Origin: Phenylobacterium sp.
GTDB lineage: Bacteria > Pseudomonadota > Alphaproteobacteria > Caulobacterales > Caulobacteraceae
Direction of reading: 5' to 3'
Assembly (NCBI RefSeq): GCF_030651755.1
Contig: NZ_JAUSBZ010000137.1
Coordinates: 1 to 51,972, forward strand
DNA length: 51,972 nucleotides
Shown here: positions 16,518-24,731 of the stretch, one piece after another
How positions within the stretch are numbered: the first letter of the stretch is position 1
How the letters are laid out: each line of letters opens with the position of its first letter
The notes under the pieces: model-generated
Told to the model about the DNA's origin: nothing
Database searches by the model: none
Seen by the model: the letters and a program-made list of their open reading frames with translations, nothing else
Translations under genes and position numbers: made by a program

Positions 16518-18914
16518 TTACCAAGAAAGCAATTTCGTCCCCGTCACGACGGTGGAGTCAGAGGTGTCGAACGCCATCACGTCCCGGGGCCGCGGCGGCA
16601 GGGGCGTGGCGCCGGCCGGCCAGCCCGGGGTGACGGCCCCGTAGCGAACCTCCAGCTGGCCGGCGTCATCCACGGGCTGAAAGCTAAGCTGAACGGGCTG
16701 GGCCTCGGCGTTCCATCGCAGCTGCGACCATTGGCCGGGCGTCGCCAGCAGGCCGGCCGGTCGCCCGTTGACGCGGACGTCGCTCACCGGCCCGGATGAC
16801 CGCAGCTCCAGGATCAGGGTCGTGGCGCCGGGCGGCGGGGTCGCCGACAGGACCTGACGCCCCGCGCCGCCGTCCAGCTCCAGCTGAGGCGACGGCAGGG
16901 CGAGGGCAGGCGCTGTCGCGGCGTGGACCGGCCGCCGCCAGACCGGCGTCGCCTCCAGAGAACGGATCTCGCCGCCATCGGCCCTCAGGGCTCGCCGGCT
17001 CCAGTCACTGAGCTCCGGGGCGGCCTCCAGGCGATAGGCCCGGTCCTCGCCCTGGTCGACCAGGTACTGGACGATGGTGGCCCTCGGATAGCGTTCCGAC
17101 CAGGGGGGATCGAGGCGCACAAGGGCCAGCAGAGCCAGGCCCGCGCCCAGCACCAGGAGGGCGGTGATCCGTCCCGCGCCGCCCATGCGCGGATGGGCGA
17201 AGGGCCAAAGCAAAAAGGCTGCGAGCCATGCGGTCAGCGCCAGCAGCTCGACCATGTCCAGATTGACGAACAGGGCGTGGATGGCGAAGGACAGCCAGCC
17301 CAGACCCACGGCCCCGATCAGGATCATCGGCAGGCGCAGCGCCAGCGGTCGCGCCGCGCCCAGGGTGCTGAGGGCCGCCCCGAAGCAGGCCAGCAACAGG
17401 GGCCAGGAGACCAGAAAGGCGGCCGTTGGCGCGAGGATCTGCAGGGCGACGGCCCCGGCCAGACCCGTGGCCAGCAGCCCCGTCCAGCTGGCGCCTCGCT
17501 GGGCCGGTCGTCCGAAGGCGGCCAGGGCGACGAGGCCCGCGGCGAGCCCCAGAAGGGCGCCGGGCAGGTCCCATCCGCCAAAGACCTGACACCCCAGACC
17601 TGCGGCCAGGGCCAGCAGCCCGGTGGTCAGACGCATGCCGCCCTTGGCCAGGGCCGCCGCCGCCAGCAGAACCACGCCCAGGGCCAGGAGAATGACCACC
17701 GCCTCGAACCGGGCGGCCTGGGCCAGGAGTTCGCGCTGCTCGAGATAGCCATAGCCCACGCCGGTGGCCTGGCGGGCGAACCGCAGCACCACGGTGGTCG
17801 CCACAAGGACATAGACGCCGGCCAAGGCGCCCTGGCCGGCGTCCAGAAGACGAAACTCTATCCGGGCGCGCCGCGCCCGCAACACCGCGAGACCTAGCAA
17901 CAGGGCGGAAAGGGCGATCAGGATCCACCCTAAGGGGGCCTCATAGGCCACGGTCTTTCCCCCTGGCAGCGGGGCGTAGACCTTGTCTGGCCCCGTTCCC
18001 GGAAGGGTGTCGGAATAGGCCGTGGCCACTGTCGCGGCCAGGGCCTGGTCCCCCAGGTCCTGGAGTGATCTGCGCGACAGGGTCGCCACTGTGGCGGTGG
18101 GGCTGTGATAGTCGAATTGCCGGCCGGCGAAGGCGTAGTTCAGGCCGGCCAGGCCCATTTCCCGGGGAATGGTGAAGTCTGTGTCATTGGGCATCTGCTC
18201 ATAGGCGAAGGCGGCCAGGGAGTTGGACGGCGATCCCGGCGTGACGCGGGCGAAGAGGTCCACTGTGGGGCCGCCGTTTGCGCCGGTCTGGAACATGTTG
18301 ACCCGGCCCGCAGAGCCGCGGGCCTCCAGGTTGATGACGAAGCCGATCCGCTGGGCCAGGGGACCTTCGGCAAAGAAGGCCCGCGCCCCGAAAAGCCCAA
18401 GCTCCTCGCCGTCGGTGAGGATCACGATCACATCCCGTTCGGGCTGTCCTCGGGCGCGCAGGACGCCGATGATCTCGAGGATGGCCGCGACTCCGGCGGC
18501 GTCGTCCCCGGCCCCGGGCGAGAGGGGCACGCTGTCATAGTGGGCCATCAGGGCGAGGGCCGGCGCTGAAGGGTCCCGACCGGGCAACATCCCGACCAGG
18601 TTTTCGATCCGCGCGCCGTAGACATGGGTCTTGCCGCCGCGCTCCCGGGTGGCGAAGGGCCGGGCCACCTTAACCTGAGGCGTAAGGCCAAGAGCCTCCA
18701 TCCGGGCGACCAGATGCTCGCGCACGGCGAAGTTGGCGGCGCTGCCGGTGGGGTGGGGCTTCCTGGCGATAATCTCGATGTCGGCCAGGGCGCGACCGGC
18801 GGAGAAGGCGCTCGCAGGCGCGTTGGCGGGCGCTGGTCGTGGACCCCGCTCTCCGAACCAACCGATAGCCGCGCCGAGGATCAGGCAGGCCACCAGCGCG
18901 ATCGTACGTTCCAT
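16518..18914 (-). CDS. M28-family zinc aminopeptidase with C-terminal membrane domain
   Basis: Protein of 798 residues. An N-terminal helix (residues 4-20) leads to an M28 peptidase domain with the full two-zinc site: His125 (MAHYDS), Asp137 (GAGDDAAG), catalytic Glu170 and ligand Glu171 (TDGEELGLFGA), Glu197 (NLEARG) and His270 (DYHSP). From about residue 325 to 600 come roughly eight or nine hydrophobic helices, then a soluble, beta-rich C-terminal domain of about 190 residues. The architecture resembles the ER/vacuolar Fxna/Pff1-type membrane M28 peptidases. The peptidase domain is probably periplasmic. Substrate unknown. Confidence 0.88.
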   Translation of the reverse strand: MERTIALVACLILGAAIGWFGERGPRPAPANAPASAFSAGRALADIEIIARKPHPTGSAANFAVREHLVARMEALGLTPQVKVARPFATRERGGKTHVYGARIENLVGMLPGRDPSAPALALMAHYDSVPLSPGAGDDAAGVAAILEIIGVLRARGQPERDVIVILTDGEELGLFGARAFFAEGPLAQRIGFVINLEARGSAGRVNMFQTGANGGPTVDLFARVTPGSPSNSLAAFAYEQMPNDTDFTIPREMGLAGLNYAFAGRQFDYHSPTATVATLSRRSLQDLGDQALAATVATAYSDTLPGTGPDKVYAPLPGGKTVAYEAPLGWILIALSALLLGLAVLRARRARIEFRLLDAGQGALAGVYVLVATTVVLRFARQATGVGYGYLEQRELLAQAARFEAVVILLALGVVLLAAAALAKGGMRLTTGLLALAAGLGCQVFGGWDLPGALLGLAAGLVALAAFGRPAQRGASWTGLLATGLAGAVALQILAPTAAFLVSWPLLLACFGAALSTLGAARPLALRLPMILIGAVGLGWLSFAIHALFVNLDMVELLALTAWLAAFLLWPFAHPRMGGAGRITALLVLGAGLALLALVRLDPPWSERYPRATIVQYLVDQGEDRAYRLEAAPELSDWSRRALRADGGEIRSLEATPVWRRPVHAATAPALALPSPQLELDGGAGRQVLSATPPPGATTLILELRSSGPVSDVRVNGRPAGLLATPGQWSQLRWNAEAQPVQLSFQPVDDAGQLEVRYGAVTPGWPAGATPLPPRPRDVMAFDTSDSTVVTGTKLLSW

Positions 18915-19012
18915 GGCGTCGCTTCCCCGTCTTGTTCTTTGCGGGGAACCTAGCCTGTTTTGAGGAACTGACTATTGCTGCTCGCCCCTGGGGATGAGCA
19001 GCGGACACGAAA

Positions 19013-19039
19013 ACGCCCGCCGGAAGGAGCGGCGGGCGT
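19013..19039 (-). terminator. ctrA transcription terminator
   Basis: Read on the minus strand, ACGCCCGCCG (39-30 side) and CGGCGGGCGT (22-13 side) of 19013-19039 form a 10-bp GC-rich stem with a 7-base loop, followed by TTTTCG. It lies 33 bp after the ctrA stop codon. Confidence 0.8.
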
Positions 19040-19071
19040 GTCGCGGAGTGTCGTTGGCCTAAGGCGCCAGC

Positions 19072-19767
19072 TCAGGCGGCGGCGGCGTTTTCCTGAGGAT
19101 CGCGCAGCACATAGCCACGGCCCCAGACGGTTTCGATGTGGTGCTTGCCCTCGGCGGCGGCGGCCAGCTTCTTGCGCAGCTTGCAGATGAAGACGTCGAT
19201 GATCTTCAGCTCAGGCTCGTCCATGCCGCCATAGAGGTGGTTCAGGAACATTTCCTTGGTGAGCGTCGTCCCTTTGCGCAGGGAGAGCAGCTCAAGCATC
19301 TGGTATTCCTTGCCGGTCAGGTGGACCCGGGCGCCGTTCACCTCGACGGTCTTGGCGTCCAGGTTCACCACGATGTCGCCGGTGCGGATCACCGACTGAG
19401 CGTGGCCCTTGGAGCGCCGGACCACCGCATGGATGCGGGCGATCAGCTCGTCCTTATGGAAAGGCTTGGTCATGTAGTCGTCGCCGCCGGCGCCGAAGGT
19501 CTTAACCTTGGTGTCGATCTCGGCCGAGCCGGACAGGATCATGACCGGGGTGTTGATCTTGCCCACCCGCAGGGTGCGAAGCACATCCATGCCGCTCATG
19601 TCGGGCAGATTGAGATCCAGCAGAATAAGGTCGTAGTCGTAGATCTTGCCCAGATCGACGCCTTCCTCACCCAGATCGGTCGTATAGACGTTGAAGCCTT
19701 CTGACTTCAGCATCAGCTCGATGCTCTGCGCCGTGGCGCTGTCATCCTCAATCAACAGAACGCGCAT
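19072..19767 (-). CDS. ctrA: Cell-cycle master response regulator CtrA
   Basis: OmpR-type regulator of 231 residues that in Caulobacterales binds TTAA-N7-TTAA boxes, blocks origin firing and turns on early flagellar, pilus and methylase genes. The receiver has the acidic pocket Glu7-Asp8-Asp9, phospho-acceptor Asp51 ([11 protein letters not shown]) and TKPFHKDE around the conserved Lys. The winged helix follows ([36 protein letters not shown]). The protein ends in Ala-Ala-Ala-Ala, keeping the C-terminal Ala-Ala that ClpXP needs for cell-cycle degradation in Caulobacter. The start at 19767 has GAGGAGGG upstream. The sequence is close to C. crescentus CtrA throughout, which is the strongest taxonomic marker in the window. 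Confidence 0.98.
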   Translation of the reverse strand: MRVLLIEDDSATAQSIELMLKSEGFNVYTTDLGEEGVDLGKIYDYDLILLDLNLPDMSGMDVLRTLRVGKINTPVMILSGSAEIDTKVKTFGAGGDDYMTKPFHKDELIARIHAVVRRSKGHAQSVIRTGDIVVNLDAKTVEVNGARVHLTGKEYQMLELLSLRKGTTLTKEMFLNHLYGGMDEPELKIIDVFICKLRKKLAAAAEGKHHIETVWGRGYVLRDPQENAAAA

Positions 19768-20085
19768 GAGTCCCTCCTCGAACGACAGCGCAGCTTGGCG
19801 GTCCCATTTTGGAAACCCTCCAAGCCCCTCCCGGTAATCTTGCCGGTGAGTTAATTTAAGACCGGTTAATATTGAAAGGCCTCTGAGCAATTCGTTAATC
19901 CGATTTGAGAATCAGCGGCAAGCGCAGCGATGCGGCGGGGAGTCGCGGTCCAGTTGAATCTTTTGTGATTGGACGGATTGGCCGAACGGAGGGTGGCCCC
20001 TTTCGGAGGGAAATTGGGAACAGCCAAGCCTTCCAGCCGTTTGCAGAGAACCCCCAGAACGCCGCCGCCGCCAAAAGGACGTCCC
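19768..20085. promoter_or_regulatory. ctrA upstream regulatory region (shared with divergent dehydrogenase)
   Basis: This 318-bp gene-free region holds four GANTC sites, the CcrM methylation target: 19768-19772 (overlapping the ribosome-binding region of ctrA), 19909-19913, 19940-19944 and 19956-19960. About 1.2 would be expected by chance at even composition, fewer in GC-rich DNA. An AT-rich patch carries TTAA at 19851-19854, 19856-19859, 19866-19869 and 19895-19898. On the ctrA strand it reads ATTAACCGGTCTTAA, near a CtrA box but with N6 spacing. Methylation-sensitive control and autoregulation are known for Caulobacter ctrA; here they are inferred. The divergent dehydrogenase has AAAAGGAC before its ATG. 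Confidence 0.65.
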
Positions 20086-21273
20086 ATGCCCGTCAAGCTG
20101 AAGCCCCTGTCTGAACAGGTCATCGTCATCACGGGCGCCTCATCGGGCATTGGGTTGGCCACGGCGCGCAAGGCCGCCGAGGCCGGCGCCGCCGTCGTCC
20201 TCGCCGCGCGGAACGAGGGCGCCCTGAAGGCGATCGCCGAGGAGATCAACGCCTCGGGAGGCCGGGCCCACGCTGTGGCCGGCGATGTGGGCGATCCCGC
20301 CCAGGTCGAAGCCATCGCCCGCGCCGCCATCGCCCGTTTCGGGGGCTTCGACACCTGGATCAATGACGCTGGGGTCGGCCTCTATGGCGACCTGGAGACC
20401 GTGCCGCTCGCCGACCACGAACGCCTGTTCCGCACCAACTATTTCGGCGTGGTGAACGGGTCCCTGGAGGCGGTGAAGCACCTCAAGAGCCGCAAGTCCG
20501 GGGGCGCCATCATCAATCTGGGCTCGATTCTGTCTGACGTGGCCGTGCCCCTGCTGGGCGCCTATTCGGCCTCCAAGCACGCGGTGAAGGGCTTCACCGA
20601 CGCCCTGCGCATGGAACTCGCTCAGGAGAAGGCGCCGATCAGCATCACCCTGATCAAGCCCAGCAGCATTTCGACGCCCTTCCCCGACCATGCCCGCAAC
20701 TACATGGACAAGGCGCCGCGGGTGCCGCCGCCGGTCTATGCGCCCGAGGTGGTGGCCGAGGCCATTCTGCACGCCGCTCAGCACCCGACCCGGCACATAA
20801 CCGTTGGCTCTGGCGGCCGGCAGATGGTCCTGCTGGGCGGCGGCGTCCCGGCGTTCGCCGACAAGCTGTTTGCGCTTACGATCCCCAAGCTCGCCAAGCG
20901 CAAGGGCGATAAGACCGTGGGGGACAATCTCTATGAGGCCGGCGCCGATGGCCGGACCCGCACCGACGCCTATGGCGGACGACGGTTCAGCATCTACACC
21001 CGCGCTCAGCGCCATCCTGGGGTCGTCCTCGGGGCGGGGGCCTTGGCCCTCATCGCCACAGCGGCCTATCTGGGTCGAGGCCCAATCATGCGCAACGCCC
21101 GCCTATGGCCACGAGGCTGGCGCGACCGGTGGTCGCACGGGCCATCATGCGGCGTCCGCTGGCGACGGCGAAACTCGCCGCGCGTCATCCAGGCAAGGCG
21201 CTCAAGCTCGCCGGCGCCCTTCGGTAGGCCTGAGGCCGGCGGGCGGCGTTTACGAATCTTCACCTGGGATTAA
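20086..21273 (+). CDS. Short-chain dehydrogenase/reductase with a probable 3' frameshift
   Basis: NAD(P)-dependent SDR. The Rossmann motif TGASSGIG lies at about residues 17-24, NDAG follows the fourth strand, and the catalytic Tyr-Lys is in YSASKHAVKG. Substrate unknown. The start at 20086 (MPVKLKPLSE) follows AAAAGGAC. To about residue 338 (GRGPIMRNARL) the protein looks normal; the remaining 57 residues are Trp/Arg-rich and unlike coding sequence. A shift of frame at about 21095-21107 restores a plausible tail (ATRLARPVVARAIMRRPLA ... KLAGALR) that stops at 21227. The intact gene would therefore be 20086-21227. It is divergent from ctrA. Confidence 0.8.
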   Translation: MPVKLKPLSEQVIVITGASSGIGLATARKAAEAGAAVVLAARNEGALKAIAEEINASGGRAHAVAGDVGDPAQVEAIARAAIARFGGFDTWINDAGVGLYGDLETVPLADHERLFRTNYFGVVNGSLEAVKHLKSRKSGGAIINLGSILSDVAVPLLGAYSASKHAVKGFTDALRMELAQEKAPISITLIKPSSISTPFPDHARNYMDKAPRVPPPVYAPEVVAEAILHAAQHPTRHITVGSGGRQMVLLGGGVPAFADKLFALTIPKLAKRKGDKTVGDNLYEAGADGRTRTDAYGGRRFSIYTRAQRHPGVVLGAGALALIATAAYLGRGPIMRNARLWPRGWRDRWSHGPSCGVRWRRRNSPRVIQARRSSSPAPFGRPEAGGRRLRIFTWD

Positions 21274-21320
21274 GCCGGCGCCGCCACCCTGGAGATCAGT
21301 GATTTCCGGGGGCCCCGCCT
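21228..21320 (+). promoter_or_regulatory. Probable fliI promoter region
   Basis: The spacer between the restored dehydrogenase stop (21227) and fliI contains TTTACGAATC at 21250-21259 with a GANTC methylation site (21254-21258), and GATTAAG at 21269-21275. These AT-rich elements stand out in GC-rich DNA and could be a CtrA-type promoter for fliIJ. The spacing does not fit the strict CtrA consensus. Confidence 0.35.
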
Positions 21321-22658
21321 TTGCGCAGTCTAGTCGCCGCCGTCGAGCGTATCGATCCGCTTTCCGTCTCTGGCCGTGTGGCCGCCGTCAATGGGCTCCT
21401 CATCGAGGCCCGGGGCGGCGTCACGCGACTGGCCGTCGGGGCTCGGGCCGAGATCGAGCGGCTGGGCGCTCCGCCCTTGCCGGCCGAGGTGGTGGGGTTC
21501 CGAGACGCCCGCGCCCTGCTGATGCCTTTCGGCGCTGTCGAGGGCGTCGCGCCGGGCGCTGAAATCCGCATTGAGCCCGGCGGCTCGGCGGTGCGTCCCA
21601 CCAAGGCCTGGCTTGGCCGCATCATCGATGCTTTCGGGGAGCCCATCGACGGCAAGGGGCCGCTGCCCCAGGGCCTGGCGGCCTATCCCCTGCGCGCGCC
21701 TCCGCCGCCGGCCCATGCCCGCGACCGCGTGGGCGCCCGCCTGGACCTTGGCGTCAGGGCCATGAACGTCTTCACCACCTGCTGCCGGGGCCAGCGCCTG
21801 GGGGTCTTCGCCGGCTCCGGCGTCGGCAAGTCCGTGCTGTTGTCGATGTTGGCGCGCAACGCCGACTGCGACGCCGTGGTCGTCGGCCTGATCGGCGAGC
21901 GGGGCCGGGAGGTGCGGGAGTTCATCGAGGAGACCCTGGGCGAAGAGGGCCTGCGCCGCGCCATTGTCGTGGTCGCCACCTCTGACGAGCCGGCCCTGAA
22001 GCGTCGGCAGGCCGCCTATATGACCCTGGCCATCGCGGAGTTCATGCGCGACCAGGACATGGAGGTCCTGTGCCTGATGGACTCCGTCACCCGCTTCGCC
22101 ATGGCCCAGCGGGAGATTGGCCTGGCCGCCGGCGAGCCGCCGACCACCAAGGGCTATACCCCCACCGTCTTCACCGAACTGCCCAAGCTGCTGGAGCGGG
22201 CGGGTCCTGGTCCCATCCGCCCCGACGGTACAAGGGCCGGCCCCATCACCGGGCTGTTCACCGTGCTGGTGGACGGGGATGACCACAATGAGCCCATCGC
22301 CGATGCGGTCAGGGGGATCCTGGACGGCCACATCGTCATGGAGCGGGCCATCGCCGAACGCGGCCGCTTCCCGGCCATCAATGTGCTCAAGTCCATCAGC
22401 CGGACCATGCCAGGCTGCCATCAGCCGCACGAACGCCAGATCGTCACCGCCGCCCGCCAGGCCCTGTCGGCCTACGCCAATATGGAGGAGCTGATCCGCA
22501 TCGGCGCCTACCGTCCAGGCTCCGACCCGCAGGTGGATCAGGCGATCGCTCTGAACCCCGCCCTTGAAGGGTTCCTCAGCCAGGACCAGGACGAGGCCAC
22601 AAGTCTCGAAGACTCGTTCGGCGCCCTGGCCCACATCCTTGAAGGCGCCGTCGCATGA
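21321..22658 (+). CDS. fliI: Flagellar export ATPase FliI
   Basis: Cytoplasmic hexameric ATPase of the flagellar type III export apparatus, 445 residues. It has the F1-beta-like fold with Walker [12 protein letters not shown] at about 161-171, then [10 protein letters not shown] and a Walker B region [24 protein letters not shown]. The start is the TTG at 21321 ([14 protein letters not shown]); family similarity begins right there and no in-frame ATG lies near. It overlaps fliJ by 4 bp (ATGA), which implies translational coupling. The rest of the export gate (flhA) is 3 kb away on the opposite strand. Confidence 0.95.
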   Translation: MRSLVAAVERIDPLSVSGRVAAVNGLLIEARGGVTRLAVGARAEIERLGAPPLPAEVVGFRDARALLMPFGAVEGVAPGAEIRIEPGGSAVRPTKAWLGRIIDAFGEPIDGKGPLPQGLAAYPLRAPPPPAHARDRVGARLDLGVRAMNVFTTCCRGQRLGVFAGSGVGKSVLLSMLARNADCDAVVVGLIGERGREVREFIEETLGEEGLRRAIVVVATSDEPALKRRQAAYMTLAIAEFMRDQDMEVLCLMDSVTRFAMAQREIGLAAGEPPTTKGYTPTVFTELPKLLERAGPGPIRPDGTRAGPITGLFTVLVDGDDHNEPIADAVRGILDGHIVMERAIAERGRFPAINVLKSISRTMPGCHQPHERQIVTAARQALSAYANMEELIRIGAYRPGSDPQVDQAIALNPALEGFLSQDQDEATSLEDSFGALAHILEGAVA

Positions 22659-23068
22659 GCTGGGCCCAATCCCTGGTGAAGCTGTCCACCTATGAGGTGG
22701 AAGTGCTGCAAAAGCGCATGGCCGAGATCAATCAGCGCCGTGCCGACCTGGAGATGCGCCTGTTGATGCTGGAGGCCGAGGGCGAGGCCGAGGCGCAGAA
22801 CGCCCAAGCCAATGCGGACGCCGGCTGGTACCATATTGGCTTCCTTGACGGTCTGCGGGCCAGGCGGGCGGCCGTGTTCGAACAGATGAAGGCCCTGGCC
22901 CTGGAAGAGCAGGGCGCCCGCGACGCGCTCAATGGGGCCTTCGAAGAGCAGAAGAAATACGAGCAGGTGGCCGAGGAGATCCGGCTGAAGCGGTCACGTG
23001 AACTGGCCCGCCGGGATTCTGCGGCCATGGACGAGATGGGCCTGCGCCGGGCCGCCGCCGGTCGGTGA
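22655..23068 (+). CDS. fliJ: Flagellar export protein FliJ
   Basis: Protein of 137 residues, predicted to be almost entirely one alpha-helical coiled coil rich in Glu, Arg, Ala and Leu (for example [20 protein letters not shown]). FliJ is the stalk-like partner of the FliI ring in flagellar secretion. Identity rests on size, coiled-coil character and position directly after fliI with a 4-bp overlap. Its TGA shares bases with the ATG of the following xylanase-like gene. Confidence 0.85.
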   Translation: MSWAQSLVKLSTYEVEVLQKRMAEINQRRADLEMRLLMLEAEGEAEAQNAQANADAGWYHIGFLDGLRARRAAVFEQMKALALEEQGARDALNGAFEEQKKYEQVAEEIRLKRSRELARRDSAAMDEMGLRRAAAGR

Positions 23069-24135
23069 TGGGTTCGGCCTCTCTCTACGGCCTCAGCCGC
23101 CGCAGTTTTCTGGGCTCGGCCCTGGCTCTGGGCGCCTGCCAGCCCGCCGCCCAGTCCCAGACGCCGGTCGTCAGCCTGCCGCCGCTCAAATCCATCGCGC
23201 CCTTCCCGGTCGGGACCGCCGTCCAGGCCGTCCATCTGACCGACCCCGCCCTGGCCCGGCTGATCGTCGCCCAGGCCTCCCAGCTCACCCCGGAGTGGGA
23301 GATGAAGATGGAGTACATCGTCCGCGACGATGGGACCTTCCGCTTCGATGCCCCCGACGCCATCGCCGCCTTCGCCCGGACCCACGGCCTTGGTCTGTTT
23401 GGCCATACCCTGGTCTGGTACGCCCAGACCTCTCCGGCCTTTGAGCGGCTGGACGAGGGCCGGGTGAGCTTTGCTCAGGCCTATCGCAACTACATCCATG
23501 CCGTGGTCGGCCGCTATCGCGGCCAGGCGGTGGGCTGGGACGTGGTCAATGAGGCCGTCGCCGAGGATGGCGAGGGCTGGCGCGACAGCCTGTGGAGCCA
23601 GAGGCTGGGCGCCTTCGAGCACATGGTGCTCGCCTTTCAGAACGCCCGGGAGGCCGACCCCGCGGCCAAGCTGTTCCTGAACGACTACAATCTCGAATGG
23701 ATTCCCAAGAAGCGCGCGACCTTCCTGCGCCTGGTGGAGCGGCTGTTGGCGGCCGGCGCGCCCATCGACGGGGTGGGCACCCAGACCCATGTGGCGGCCG
23801 ATCAGGCGCCCGGCGAGATCGCCCGCACCATCGCCGAGCTCGGCCAGTTCGGCCTTGCGGTGCATGTGTCGGAGTTTGACGTCTCCTTGAGCCGCGCGCA
23901 GGGGTTCATGCCCAACCGGGCCGTTCTGGAACGCCAGCAGGCCGCCCTCTACGCCGAGGCCGCCGAGGCCTTCATGGCCCTGCCGCCCCGTCAGCGGTTC
24001 GCCTTCAGCTTCTGGGGCCTGCGTGACAGCGAGTCCTGGCTCAAGCGTGAGGACGCCCGCGACACGCCCTTGCCATTCGACAATCAGGGCCGGCCAAAGG
24101 CCGCCGCCGCCGCCTGGGCCGCCCAGGTCGGCTAG
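23068..24135 (+). CDS. GH10 endo-1,4-beta-xylanase-like Tat lipoprotein
   Basis: Glycoside hydrolase family 10 protein of 355 residues. Catalytic acid/base Glu162 (WDVVNEA) and nucleophile Glu269 (HVSEFDV) are present, as are FLNDYN and GVGTQTH and a late WGLRDSESW. The usual second His of GHTLVWH is Tyr here (GHTLVWY). The N-terminus has a twin-arginine motif (SRRSFLG) and a possible lipobox LGAC ending at about Cys25, so Tat export and lipid anchoring are likely. The ATG at 23068 overlaps the fliJ stop (TGATG), making it the third gene of the fliI-fliJ transcript. A role in plant-polymer breakdown follows from the family; the link to flagella is only positional. Confidence 0.88.
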   Translation: MGSASLYGLSRRSFLGSALALGACQPAAQSQTPVVSLPPLKSIAPFPVGTAVQAVHLTDPALARLIVAQASQLTPEWEMKMEYIVRDDGTFRFDAPDAIAAFARTHGLGLFGHTLVWYAQTSPAFERLDEGRVSFAQAYRNYIHAVVGRYRGQAVGWDVVNEAVAEDGEGWRDSLWSQRLGAFEHMVLAFQNAREADPAAKLFLNDYNLEWIPKKRATFLRLVERLLAAGAPIDGVGTQTHVAADQAPGEIARTIAELGQFGLAVHVSEFDVSLSRAQGFMPNRAVLERQQAALYAEAAEAFMALPPRQRFAFSFWGLRDSESWLKREDARDTPLPFDNQGRPKAAAAAWAAQVG

Positions 24136-24136
24136 G

Positions 24137-24180
24137 GCGCGTTCCGATGGGTGGGAATCGGTTGTCGGAGCGAAACGCGC
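24137..24180. repeat. Palindromic intergenic repeat (REP-like)
   Basis: An imperfect 44-bp palindrome right after the xylanase stop: outer arms GCGCGTT (24137-24143) and AACGCGC (24174-24180), with an inner CCGAT (24144-24148) and ATCGG (24157-24161). Elements of this look are common between genes in alphaproteobacteria. A second GC palindrome, CGCCCATGGGCG at 24203-24214, follows and may terminate transcription between the convergent genes. Confidence 0.5.
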
Positions 24181-24230
24181 TCAAACTCTGAGGCCTCGCC
24201 CGCGCCCATGGGCGGGGCGCTGAATCAGCA

Positions 24231-24626
24231 TCAGTTCTGCGGCGTCGCTGGACGAGGCGCCGGGGCGCGCGGGGGCGCCAGCCGCTCGGCTTCGGCTTGC
24301 TGACGCAGGACGTGGAGATCGTCGCTGAGCCGGAAGATCGCCACATAGAACTCACAGAACGAACGCCACAGAAGGATCAGGGCGCCGACCACCAGCAGGC
24401 CGGCCACCAGGACGGGGATGGCGAGCATCAGCCCCATCATGCTGTCTTCGCGCAGGGCCACGCCCACGGCCGCGCCAATCGTGCCGAAGGCGCCCAGGGC
24501 GATCACCCCCAGACCCGCCCAGTAGATCAGGTGGATCACGGAGTTCGTCATCAGCCGGTCGAACGTCAGGAGGTCCCACATCAGGGAGGCCCCGGCGCCG
24601 CGCTTGGGTTTGGATCTGCTGGCCAT
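24231..24626 (-). CDS. DUF4282-type small membrane protein
   Basis: Protein of 131 residues with a short basic N-terminus (MASRSKPKRGAGASLMWDLL) and two long hydrophobic segments (about residues 32-55 and 63-88). A helical region with FCEFYVAIFRLSDDLHVLR follows, then a Pro/Ala-rich tail. The arrangement matches the DUF4282 family of unknown function, often seen in proteobacteria and actinobacteria. It lies 105 bp downstream of flhA on the same strand, but nothing in the sequence ties it to the flagellum. Confidence 0.7.
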   Translation of the reverse strand: MASRSKPKRGAGASLMWDLLTFDRLMTNSVIHLIYWAGLGVIALGAFGTIGAAVGVALREDSMMGLMLAIPVLVAGLLVVGALILLWRSFCEFYVAIFRLSDDLHVLRQQAEAERLAPPRAPAPRPATPQN

Positions 24627-24731
24627 TCGTCATCCAACGCTCTGGGGACCAAAGGACGTCCCGCGCGCCAAACCGCTACCAGTCGCGGACGTTCCGGGCA
24701 ACTTTGGAAAGCTCGCCGCTTCCGTGGCGGC

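Noticed and set aside
18961..19012. A small gene between M28 peptidase and ctrA
   Set aside because: No frame with ribosome site; the region is occupied by the ctrA terminator and the M28 gene promoter.
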